Below the pieces are notes generated by a model. The model was given only the letters and a program-made list of their open reading frames with translations, was not told the DNA's origin and made no database searches. Made by a program: the position numbers and the translations under genes. Shown one piece after another: positions 23,241 to 35,437 of a DNA stretch of 64,000 nt (positions are counted from its first letter, which is position 1; each line of letters opens with the position of its first letter). Location of the stretch: contig NW_023998415.1 of the NCBI RefSeq assembly GCF_014805625.2, positions 50,373,293 to 50,437,292 on the forward strand. Reading direction: 5' to 3'. The DNA comes from Glossina fuscipes. Taxonomy: Eukaryota; Arthropoda; Insecta; Diptera; Glossinidae.

Positions 23241-26200
23241 TAGTTTTCAAAATATATACACAGTAAATAAATAAATAATTTATCGTATTAAAGATTGGAA
23301 TATTTGTGCATATCGCGCACGATGCAACAATTACGTCAATCTACTGCATCTCAATTAATTATAAGGATACTTTGCAGGGGTCGACTTAACAAAATAACAA
23401 ATATCTTCTTATTTGCGATAGCAAGTTACACCTTGCTTATGTTAATAGGACGAGACACGTTGTCATGTTTTTAAAACGTTTGTTGTTTATAGCACCGGTG
23501 TATTTAAAAGATTACCAAACTTTTTTTGTCAAATGCATACAGACGTAGTTTTTTCTCTTAAGAGACTTAGAAACCATTTAATTTAATAGAAATGGTTAGA
23601 TTCGTGTAGTTCAACAACTCTTATGAGTCTATCATTACAATGAAGTAAATGTACAATATACCACTAACCTTATTTACGACTTATGACGAGTACAGTCTTC
23701 AAAACGTGTTTGCCTTCTGCTTTGTATTTAGCCAAATGAATGGATGCAGTATATATTTATGAATTAAAAAATTTCACCGATACAATATATAGCATACCTA
23801 AATATAAGAAATTATATGTGTGCATGTTTGTGTATGTCTGCGACTTAGGCGGCATTTGCTTTGAAAATCGTTTCAGCGACTTTGTGAAATGTTTTCGTTT
23901 AAAAAAAATTAACGTTTTTGCTTTGCCTTTAAAAAACTTAAAAGTGAAAACACATTTTGTAGGTTCTGGTGCTTTGACCTTTAATTTTAACATATTGAAA
24001 GCAGTGACTAGCTAGCCAGAGAAAAAAAATATATTCTCCGGTCTCTCATGGCGTTCAGATTAAACACCAAAGCCTCATAAGGAAGAAAAGATGTGATGTC
24101 TTCTGACTTTAAATGATTAATTTTATTTTAGTTTTTTATTTTCGTATATACAAACATATATTTAGATATGAACTCAAACTTAATTCATCGATTTGAAGAC
24201 ATAATAATTTCCAATGATACCACAGTGGAACCCTGATTTTGTGTAAACTCATAGATTGCACACTTATTAATATTAAGGTGATATCACTAAAACTACATTA
24301 TATGCTTTTAAGTGAAATCGTTCTCACCGTATCATCCATATCGCTTAGCTCTTTTCGTTGCTCTCTAATTTTATTCAAAAAACTTGTATTAATAAGCATA
24401 AGTATTAACTTTATATTCATAGACTTATTGTCAAAGCGTGACAATACCTCTTTCTCACACACATACAAAATACATTTAAATGTGATATCAACAAATCTGA
24501 AAGTCTGAATTCAATTCAGGGACTGGGCTGGTTTACAATTAAAATTTATATATAAGCGCTTTTTAGTTTTTTTACGTTCTTTTATCATTTTGGATTAAAA
24601 TATCTTATAGTTCAAAATTGTTTTTTTTTTTTTTTGTTTCTTCTCACATTGTATACATAAAGCATATCACTAGAAATCGACCTGTGGTCGGCACCCATGA
24701 CTATGGTTCATGAAATTTGCAAACCATGTCTCACAAATCCTTTCTTATCCTAAATTATTTGCTGTCTCCCGTTATTGTCGTTGGTATTAAAGGGTTTAAA
24801 AGTTCTAATGAGCGAGTAAATGATGAATGATTTTTCGATAATAGAAAATAGTGCCTTCTTTTGCGATAGTTTTACATATACAAATTTTGGACAATATAGG
24901 TCGATTTCAAAATAACCAAATAAATAAATTATAAGTTTATAGTGCTAACTCATCAATCAATAATTAGTGTTGAAAATGTTGCATATTGCCTGTTGCAATG
25001 TTGCATGTTGCCGGGTATGTGTGTGCTATTAACACTGTCATCTTATTTTATAAAAAAAGAAGAAAAAAAACCAATAAAAGTAAATAATAAAAAATACATA
25101 AATATAACGAAAATGATAATAACACAGCAAAACAATAACCCAAAGTCATTGAACGTTTGACGATTTGTAGATTTTCAATGAACTTCATTTATCATATACC
25201 GGTACGTAAAGAGCGCTACCGTAAACCACAGCAATGGCAGCAGCAACAACACAATTTATTACTATAGTCTTTCTTTTCTCTTTTTCTCATACGTATTAGC
25301 AACACGAAAACCTGTGCAATTACGTGGTTGCTCTGCCATGATGTTGTAATTCAATCATGTAATGTAATTATGTTGCTCTTGTCGTTATTGTTGATGGTTT
25401 TCGTATTGTTGTTGTTATTGTAGTAAAAATATTTATACCGGCATTTAACGTAAAATGCAGGTGAATATTCTCTGTTAATGCTTTTGTTGTTGTTTCTATT
25501 TTTGTTGTTTACCTTTCCATATAAAATTTTAAACGTGAAAGTTTAACGCATATTATTATACTTATTATTAAATTAGGGTCTTTTTAACGACAATTCGTAG
25601 CAATAAAATTTAGTAACATATATATATTTTTGGTTTAGGTTTCTTTTCTTTTTTTTCTTTTTCCATTCTACTTATTATTATGTATCTAATCACTATTAGC
25701 GGAGAAGAATCAAAAACGTAGTCATTAACAAGTAAAGAGCACGTAAATCGCTGAATCTGCCTTAGGCTGCATCTCAAGTATTCAATATCTTCCGTACTGA
25801 TACATAGAAAAAGCTTTAGATAAATATGGAAGAGAGAAAATTCGACAGCCGAAGAAGAATAAGTTCATTCTCGTTTTCTCCCGTTTTTACCTTGGCTCTT
25901 CCAACCATTTATTTGTTTATAAGTTTGGCTCTTAACTCATAACCTTTTATAAGATATTTTAGATATTCTAACAAAGACTACCTTCTCTATTTTTCTCGGT
26001 GTTTGCGATGTTACCAGTTTCAAATTGACTGCACAAAAACACTGCTCCCTTCTTCCTTCCTCAGTTCACTTAGATCCTTCCTAATCTTGGTCACCATTGC
26101 TCCCTTGTTGATGAACTATAAAAAAAAAATTTTCTGCTATAAGTCGAACTTATTGCACTCTGACGTTGAGACAAGGGTCTATGTATCATATAATAAATTT

Positions 26201-26884
26201 CTATCTAAAAAGTTGCTATCGTTTAGATGGATATCAAAGAATGTACCTAAAACGTTACGAAATATTACACAACTCAAGGACATTTGCATGAAATCGCTTA
26301 ACCTTTGTTTATCTTTTATAGCTCTTTAAGGCGTGAGAAATTTATTTGCCGAAGTCTGCCATTTGGGCATCAAACAGTAAATGCTACAGCAAGTTTCCTC
26401 TTCTGTTTGTCGCCTTATTTAGTAGGTGCTATTAAGAAAGACGGCCATTCAGGTAAAAATTTGATTTAATGCAAACATTCTCTCCTCTGTCAATAATCAT
26501 TCGCACAGCAACGTCATAAAAGGCTTATGGCCCAAATTTATCGTATATTCCCGATTATCAAAAATTTCTGCTATCGGCTTTGTCGTAATTTTGTGATGAG
26601 TCAAAACAAAGCTAGATATCACGAAATAACACAAAAGAATCGAGTTATTCATAACGAATTTCGACGAGAATTGACTTATGATAGAGATGCGTGTAGTTTG
26701 CGAAGCATTTAAATATTTGAAACGAACTGATGAAAAACTTATCTTTCGATGATAGGTAAACGATTTTCGATATACATGAATAAGCTCTAAAATCTTCCGA
26801 AGCGTTGCTAATGTAGTTTTTGAAAAGACTTCCTACAAACAACAAACGAATTTATGATAATAATAAGAATAAGATATAATCGCT

Positions 26885-26895
26885 TATTTAGGTCA
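26885..26895 (+). promoter_or_regulatory. RORE consensus match TATTTAGGTCA
   Basis: Exact WAWNTRGGTCA match about 6.6 kb upstream of the E75A promoter, next to an interspersed-repeat terminus that begins near 26943. It may be chance. Confidence 0.3.
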
Positions 26896-26942
26896 TAGCA
26901 AATGGTTATGTAAATAATAAAATATAAGTAATAAAATATTTG

Positions 26943-27433
26943 ACAAGCAAGAATAAACATTATATTCGGCTGGGGCCGTATCTTTTATGTCCCCTACAAC
27001 TTTCTCTTAAAAAAGAAAAAACTGAAAGAAACCAAACGACTGAAATGTAAAAGTATTGATACTCTTTGATATTGCGGGGATATGATTCATTTTCTTTTTT
27101 CATTTCTATTGTGAATATTGTAGCATAGATTACCGATAACAACTCTTATCATTACGCCTGTCGTAGCTTATGAGTAATGCGCAAAAAAGTCGTAATATTT
27201 TTGTTTGCTTAAGAAAACAAATATATTCTCTTTCTATGTTGAACTTGTTGTAGGCGTGCCCTTTGACCAATTTAGCCCTTTCTCGATACCAAAGTGTTTT
27301 CAGAGTTTTCGGTGAATTTTTCGATATTTTAATGCCAGCAATGCATCAGCACAGACGGACGAACATATACGCTTCAATCGCTTTAGAATTTAATATTGAT
27401 TAAGCATATATTCACATACTTAATACGGCCTTT
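26943..27433 (-). repeat. Interspersed repeat family, copy 4
   Basis: Both ends are visible: 26943-26996 (CAAGCAAGAATAAACATTAT, TTCGGCTGGGGCCG) and 27350-27433 (CACAGACGGACGAACAT, TTGATTAAGCATATATTC, TACGGCC). The internal AGGCGTGCCCTTTGACC (27254-27270) matches the internal block of copy 3. About 490 bp. Confidence 0.6.
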
Positions 27434-27821
27434 GAATTTTCAAGTATTGTAAACATTTTGATAAAATGGATGCACTCTCAACGTTCCGTGGTGAGTACAA
27501 AAAAAAAACAAGTGGAAAATGCATTCAATATTTTTTATGGAATTCTTAGATTATTAAGAAATGTAAATGACACCATTTATAGATACATATAACAAAATAG
27601 ATATATATATATAAACACGTAGATTATAGATATATGTAAACAAAAGTTAAAAATGGTATATAAATTCTCTTCCGCGATTGCTGGCAAACTATTCAAAAAA
27701 TTGATTTAATTGCTTCTCAAATTTCATCTAACAATATTTATAAAGAAAATATTTGAGGTTACGTTTACCAGTTTTAAATAAACAAACAGAAAATTTGTTA
27801 TTGCATTCTCCGAATTGTTAA

Positions 27822-28341
27822 GTATAGCCTAACTCGTTGACCGATTTTGCCTATTTCTGAAATTAACTTAATGATTAAGTTTGACTTTCTCTCTACATAG
27901 AGGGGAGAAGGCAAGGTAGTTTGCATAATTCAGGTTGATCCGAAATATATATAAATTTGTGGAATTTCCGAAACTTGAAAAGTCTAAGCTTTGCAAACAT
28001 TTACAAGATATGTTCTCCCTGCCAGTTGTAATAAAATTTATTGAGTTAAAACTAAAACTTAAATGGACATCGTGCCAGAGTTTCACGGTTATTAATGAAA
28101 ATTTCAATTTTCTGTTCTCTTTCTTATCGAAAATGTTAAACATTTGTTTAAATGTTTTACGATTCCTTAGGGCTTTGCATGATAGACGTACGTAGGTTAT
28201 ATTTGTGATATATATACCATTAACGAGTACTTTATCTTTGCTTTTTCAACAATTCTGGTAGTAAACAGATACGCAGACAGAGTCGCACAATTAACTCGGA
28301 ACGTTACATTGATCGAGATATTTATAAATATTTACTAGCTC
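27822..28341 (-). repeat. Interspersed repeat family, copy 5
   Basis: The 5' part at 28268-28341 (CGCAGACAGAGTCGCACAAT, TCGGAACGTTACATTGATCG, AGATATTTATAAATA) mirrors the diagnostic block. The internal part TAGCCTAACTCGTTGACCG at 27826 corresponds to the conserved GTGGCC...CCGATTTTGCC segment. The 3' terminus is unclear. It lies about 390 bp from copy 4, in the same orientation. Confidence 0.5.
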
Positions 28342-31300
28342 ACGATGCGTATTTCTGGTTTATTATTTTATACAGCCGCGATGGCAAAATTTGTTTACCT
28401 CCATCCTCCAATGATGGGCAGAAGAATAAATCAACTTTATTATAGCAAACAACACACGCGCATTAGTTTTTTTTTTTATTTTGTCTTTTAAGAATTTTTT
28501 ATGTTTGTTTTTTTCTCTTCGCTGATATTGTTTTTCTTTTCGTTATAAAAGTTATATTATATGAGTCTTTTCTACATATATGCGTATATGCTTTACTTGT
28601 ATGTGCCGGCAAATTACTGAATGTGTGTTATAATGGCGGTTAATGGAGGTCATTCACTTTCGCATGAATTGTAATGTTGTCTCCACGCAGCGTGTTTTGC
28701 TTTATTTTGCGAGACCGTCTTATTCTAAAGACGACAAAAACAAAAAGCGCAAAACAAAAACACAACAAACAAACGGACTTTGGGTTTTAATTTAAAGTTT
28801 AAGAAGAGCAAGGAGTGTAAGTCGCATTACATTCATATATACATGTACACTTACTAATGTATGCATATCTAAAAATGTATATGTGCATGTATCGTGGCGT
28901 TTTATTTATGATTGAATGTGTATAGTTTGATGTCACTTATTAGGTCTCAACGGCCTCTTTCAGGTAGGGCGCTGCGTAAAAAATATCAGAAAATATGTTC
29001 GCAAATGTTGCTAAATTAATATATTTTCTTCGACACATGTGCAGGTGTCTGGAATTCCCACAAAAATCAAAAGTTAATAGAAATAGGTGGGAGTGTCTTT
29101 GACTTTAAAAATACTGAAAAAAAGTCAGCCTCCGACGCTCGATAAAATCACAAAAAATTTTGAAGTCACAGTTTTCTGACATGGTATGAACTTTAATATA
29201 AATTCAAGTGACTTTTTTTAATACGATGCTTTGTAAGGAAAAAAATTCATTAACTGAAAGAACTTTTTTTTTTATTTTGGCCAATCACCTATTCGTGTAA
29301 TACAGTAACTCTCAGAAAGAAGAGAGAAAAGGGAAAGAAGTAAGGAGGTGGTGGTCGTGACACATTGGGTGTGTCTGCCCAGTCGCTAAGTGATATGGCT
29401 TTACCAACTGACTAACTTACTACAACAGCGACCAGAGAAAATTCTACAGCACTTGAGATTTGGATCAGGTAATGAGTTTTTGCCACATGTTCTAGAAGTT
29501 TGGAAGCGTATTGTCAAGCCAATAATAAACCAATTTGTTTTGAAGAACTGACGGGAATGTCATCCTTTAATTATACGTTTGTTCCCACGTTCATATAGAT
29601 ACCTGACACTAACCGTAAATTAGAGAATTTTCATACCGCAATCCCTAAGAAAGATTTAATGAGCAAAATACATATATTTTGCAGTGTAACCTTCCTTAAA
29701 TGCGGTACATATTCTTCTTTTTTTCTGAAATAAGAGTTTAAGGTTTGTCACTGCATCTCTGCTTGAGTAATTTTGGGGAAACCTTCTATTAGAACTGCAG
29801 TAGTTCGTTTGCATAAAAGGCATTTGAAAGGTAACAAAATTTCTGTGATTTGAGATTGGGATTGAGTTTGAAAACGTGTTAGATGTTTCACCAATTTTTA
29901 GTGTAATCTTTAAATTTTTGTTCGTTTGCAAGAATTAGGTTTTTCCGCCACCTTTTTGTATTTATTTGCTTATTCATTCATTCAGTATCCATTGATTTGT
30001 TATATTATCCAGCGATTGAACTATACTCTCTATAATTTTTGTTGATTAATCATCTAACACGAATCAATTGCAAGAACAGGTTTCCCCATGATCTTCGATG
30101 ATTTGACAATTTCAAACACCGTGCACACTAATCCCCTTCATAGTCACAAATCGAGCCATGAAATCACTTTCATTCCCTCAGAAACGTTGTTGTAGCAATT
30201 TTGACAATGTTTTATTCGAATAAATTTTATTCAAAGTAGAACTTAGTATCATGTGCTAATCGAACCGAAACAAACGTCGATCAATCTTAAGTGAACTTCA
30301 TTTCAGCGTTGGTCTTGCAAAACACAATTATAGATCGATGTAATTAATCATGATTGGAGCGGTTGTGAATTTTCAATGCCCACCTTCAAATAGGACTTGT
30401 GTCTTTTTGTCATTGCATGTTAAGATATATTGCTGCCTTTTCGGTTAATTCTCTTTTAAAGAATCGGTAATCACTGCAAGGTTTTCTCAAATGTGCGGTC
30501 TTCTTTTACAGCATTTCATCATAAGGTCGATTTGGAATCTGTGCGATGTGTATATTTGACACACAACTCGTGGAACAATGACCCGACTGCGATCGTGATT
30601 TGAAATAATTTTTGCCTTGTATAAGGCCTCTACAAACAGAGATTTGAAGTGTGTTGAGTACGTTCAAAACGAATAAATTAGGGAAAGTAATGTGAACATC
30701 AAAATTGCGCTGTTGGCGTTAGTACATTTTTGATCCCTTCAAAAATGAACGATTAAGAGATGCAGCTGACAAGGTTTCAGCTGCTATATCTTTGAAAACA
30801 TCAATAATAGACAGATAAGCAGACGGTCGCAAATCGAAAGCGAACTTTATTCGTTGTTAGCAGGCTCTGATAGTGCGAACTTATTTATATACACCACCTG
30901 TACATATGTATGTATATGTAATATGCACACAATAAATAGAAAATTATAACCGTTATAAATAACAAGATGCTGAACTGATTTAAAGTATATGGTATATGTT
31001 CACTTACACTTAAAGAATGAGATGAAAATTGCTGCGAAATTGGCGAATAAATAATTACAAAAATATCGAACAAATGAAATGACCTTAAGTATCCGAATAT
31101 TAAGTGTAGGAAATAAGGAAATGTTTTTCAATAACTTCAATTTCTACACATCACAAATGGGAAAACAAGGTTGAGCATAAGAATCATATAAATACAAGCA
31201 CAATAGGCGCGTACAAGTAACTGATTAAGATAAGAAAATGGCGTCGAAGTGAAGGCTGAAAAAAAATACATATAATTCCATTAAATAAATTTTATTACGT

Positions 31301-31434
31301 ACAAGCGCACATGTCGCATTCGTGGACAAACCGCTGCACTGAAATAAATACACGAAAACAATCGTTTTCACGAAAAAGGTCAATGGTATGAAGCCAAGTT
31401 TAGTGGAGTACTCGTATGTAAACAGTCATACGTA

Positions 31435-31445
31435 TATATATATAT

Positions 31446-31476
<31 letters not shown>

Positions 31477-31551
31477 ATTGTACATATATATATATAAAGG
31501 TGTGAGTGTATGCGTACAAAAACGTATTATCAGAGTATATACTAATATACG

Positions 31552-31582
<31 letters not shown>
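31435..31582. repeat. TA-rich microsatellite cluster
   Basis: Several (TA)n runs of 14-30 bases broken by ACATACA and short unique segments. Confidence 0.85.
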
Positions 31583-31584
<2 letters not shown>

Positions 31585-32032
31585 CTACATATATTTATGT
31601 ACATCTACATATGTAACCATGTACGTGACTGCATATTATATACGTATTTATAATCTTTGAAAATCGTTTTTTAAGAGTAAGTTTCGATTTACTTGTGTTA
31701 AGTGTATTGACACACATCCATACATGTATGCATGTACGTAAATTTGTGCTAATATAAGAATTGTAAACGATAATGGTAGACACTTTTAATTTATTTTAAA
31801 ACAAATTCTTTTATCACTTTGGTCATAATTTCTCAATGTTGTCATTTTAAACTTAATTTACTTTTGTTATTATAATTTAATTTTAATTTTTTCTTATTTT
31901 AACACTAAAGTTATATGTATGTATTCGGTTGTTCGGAAAGTCATTTAAAGAAAATTATGAAATTTTGATACATTATACCGTAGAGTGAGCGCGAGCGTTT
32001 TTTGCCATTTTTGTGCAGATACTATAGGATCG

Positions 32033-32070
32033 CCTACTACTGTGGAAATTACCTACTAATGTGGAAATTA
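32033..32070. repeat. Two tandem 19-bp repeats
   Basis: CCTACTACTGTGGAAATTA is followed at once by CCTACTAATGTGGAAATTA, one mismatch. Confidence 0.85.
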
Positions 32071-35000
32071 TTATCATTTCGGTCGATACCGATCCAAGCA
32101 TATAAATAATGAACAAAGAACCCAAAGTTTCTGCTTTCGAAAACCAAAGTGTTTTTAGTTCATGTCGTATTGCGCGTGTTTCGTTGGGCTAATTTTATCG
32201 ACTTCGACTTCGGACTTCGGTTTCGTATGCTCCTGCTGTAAGGTTAATGAGGTTTTAACAGACATTAGGAAATGAACGATTATGTTTAGTGTGAAAAAGC
32301 GAGGACGTTATAGTCGGGCAAAGGTGATCATTAAATGTTCTACAGCTTTTCGCTAAATGCACCGATTTTCGTCATAAAATATAAAAGCAAGGACTTCATT
32401 GTCATTAAAAAACTTACTTTTAACGAGAAATTATAGTATGGTAATAGATCTAAAAAAAGATTAATGGGGTCCAAATTTCCTATAATAAATTGATATATGA
32501 TATTAGTATTGTGGATCAATATTTATGATACCAATATCATTAAACATTTGACCTAAGTCTTTTTGCATAGGGCGTAATTTTAAGGTTTTCAAGCAGATAT
32601 TGTTTTTGCAGTTTTGCAAACAGCCAAAGAGAAAAATACTGTAACTCGTAATTAAATTATCGAAATGATATTAGTTTTTGATACACATCACTTGAGCGAT
32701 GGCACTTTCTACAAAAAATATGAATTTAATTTTTTAGCGGCGACATCTACGTATTAATCTCGATTATTTATTGACCGAAGGCTTGAAAGTCCGTGTTCAT
32801 GCAAAAGTATATTTCTCATAAAGAAGTACAACATATCGTTCAGTAAGTTCATAAGGCGACATATAGGTGTCGCCATTATTGGCGTGGTTTTTAGATACCA
32901 ACATTCAATTTCATGCCTGTCCGAGCATTAATTTAAAAGGTACGGTGGGCTTAGTGACGCTACTTTTCTGTTTGTAAAACAACAAATAAATCTGAGTTTC
33001 GTGTGTGAAAAGTCGTTCTACATTGATATGTCATCCTATGAGCTTATTAAGTGATTAAAAGTGACATGAAAGTGAGATTCTTTATGATTTGAAACCAATT
33101 TATGGAGAGACTCCTTAAGAGTTAGCGACGCTAAATTTGCGTCTGAAGTGTAAGGCAAAGGACTAAATTTTTTTTTTCTGCATACAGCCATAAGTACATA
33201 TATATTGCGCACTTCATCATGAGAAAACACAAAAACTTATTAAAACATTCATTGAAAAAAAATTGAGAGTGTTTAAGACATTAAAACAAAAAAATTAAAG
33301 GAGCAAAAATTCCCCATCTGAAAAAAAATTACCAACCGACATCTGTAACCGTTGCGTTCTGACTTGCTGTCACAAAACTAAAATCCACTAAAATAGTTCA
33401 ATACAAAAACTCATCAACGCATAAAGACTAATAACAGACATTTTGCACATAAATCGATCAATTGAGAAAAGCAAAACAACAACAACAACAAAATAACAGT
33501 AAATGCTTTAAAAGAATATTTTTTTATAGCATTTCGAAGCAATGCTTTCAAGTTAGAAGAAAGTTATTCAATTACACAAGTCATCGTCAAGCTTAGATGC
33601 ACTAAGAAAAAATTGCAAAAATTTTGGAGTGAATCAGGAATATCTGTTAAATAAACTCAAAACAAGATGATTATTAAATTTTTTTATTGTTACTGAAACT
33701 GTGTCAATTGCTCGATTGAGACCAACAGCTTGGCATCATTTGTTTTTTTAGGTGCACCTAGTAGTTATTGAATTATCGGTAAAATATGTTATAGTTTGTA
33801 TGCGATCAAATAATATTTTGTAATTCTTCCCTTCGCTTGTAAATAGATTAAGAAAATTAGTTTTATTTCCCTCTCTAGCTCAATCTGTCCTACTTACAAA
33901 ATTTCAGTAACCGATCATGGACTAATTGTCATGGCTAAGTCGAATCCAGACTACATACGCTGGCGCGTATCCGAGACGTGTAAGAAATGGAATTACATAC
34001 GATGAGTTTATCTCTATCTTGTGAGGAACACAAATATATGTCGATTTTCGGAATAGTCTAAAGTTCTTTCAATTTTAGTTTTTCTTAATCCTTTTAACTT
34101 TCTGATCTAATAATCATATATTTACGTTTAAGATAGATATGCTTAAGAGAAAAATGGATATGTACCACCAACTCCTAGTAAAACTTAGTCTTTCTCATAT
34201 ATATATATTATATACATATATACATTCAAATGTAATGGTGAACGCATTAACTGAAGTTAACCAAGCGAACCAACCAACTAGCCTTTCTTTCTTTTTCCAA
34301 AGTAAAAGAAATAAAAAGTGATCTTTAAAATGATCTCGACATTGAAAAATACAACTACTACTACAAACCAACTAGAGTGCACTTTTCACAACAAAAATCA
34401 ACAATCGTAACAAGCACAAGTATGTAATGGCTCGAGCAACCAGATCAGAAGAGACGTCATTGCACTGTTCGCCTATATTCAAAACTTACACAAAAAAACG
34501 AAAAAAAAAACAAAGAAAAACAAAATGATAATGAAAAAAAAAGAATAACATGCATAAAACATAACAACGGATGAATAACCGACATAAGCCGTTGATCTTG
34601 TGCTGAGTTAATGAACATAATCATCATCTCCGTCATTATCATGATGACATGATATTGAATAATGTTTTATTGTGTTGTTTCTCTTTTTCCTTTTCTATAC
34701 ATATATACATATGCATTTTAAGCACATAATGACTTTTGGTTTATGCATGAAAATTTTCACTAAATTTTCCATTTCAATGTAAAGAAGTGTATTGTTTGGT
34801 ATTTTTTGTTTTTGTATATAGTTCAAAGCCACGGATGTAGACTTGCTTGCCATAGGTAACAAAACTGACTAGTCAGTCAAGCAACCAGCCGCAAAACCAA
34901 TTGAAATAGTCATGAGGAGAAGGGGAGAGGCTCTCCCATCCACAGATACTCTATACACACACACATACATACACCCAGAGAGATTTGTGGCGCAATAATC

Positions 35001-35268
35001 TTAAGAAGATTGGATCATGTTTATCATGTTGATGTAGGTTCGTGCTACGCTCACATTTACTCTAAACGTATGTATGTGCTTAACTTTGTGATTCTTGATG
35101 AGTTTTTACCATTGCCATCACAGTGCACGTTTTTAGTGATACATTTTTTTTCTTTATTTTGGCTTCACTTAAATCGTTACTAGCTGCTTGCGTTGTTTTA
35201 TTTTGTATTTTCCACAAGTTTCTTTTCCTATACATTTATATATAAACATACCTATATATAACATACAC

Positions 35269-35300
<32 letters not shown>
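35269..35300. repeat. TA microsatellite
   Basis: (TA)n run of about 26 bases ending ATGTATAT, about 125 bases before the EcRE-like site at 35425. Confidence 0.9.
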
Positions 35301-35301
<1 letters not shown>

Positions 35302-35424
35302 GTTGAGCAAGGTCTTTAACCCTTCAGCTAATAGAGAAAAATTGCAAACAATTCCCTCGTAACCATGCAATCACATATAATATATACACTTGTGTATACA
35401 TGCGTTTCTCTATGTAGTGGCTGG

Positions 35425-35437
35425 CGTTCATTGCACT
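35425..35437. promoter_or_regulatory. EcRE-like palindrome CGTTCATTGCACT
   Basis: Third exact copy of the 12-mer GTTCATTGCACT, in fact 13 bases identical to the copy at 13038 (CGTTCATTGCACT). It is about 15 kb upstream of the E75A promoter, in sequence with no other recognised feature. Confidence 0.4.

Larger units (their letters stand above)
22306..26942. other. Upstream stretch, no gene seen
   Basis: Contains the tRNA-like sequence (23167) and the RORE match at 26885. The rest is AT-rich with T runs (24620) and short A-rich tracts. Open frames of up to 108 codons show no family resemblance. Confidence 0.5.

Noticed and set aside
28647..28659. AGGTCATTCACTT as an EcRE
   Set aside because: Right half TCACTT departs from the half-site at key positions.
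31927..31950. TTCGGTTGTTCGGAAAGTCA resembling a mariner terminal repeat
   Set aside because: No convincing partner terminus or transposase remnant was found within 1.5 kb; only a weak similarity near 32920.
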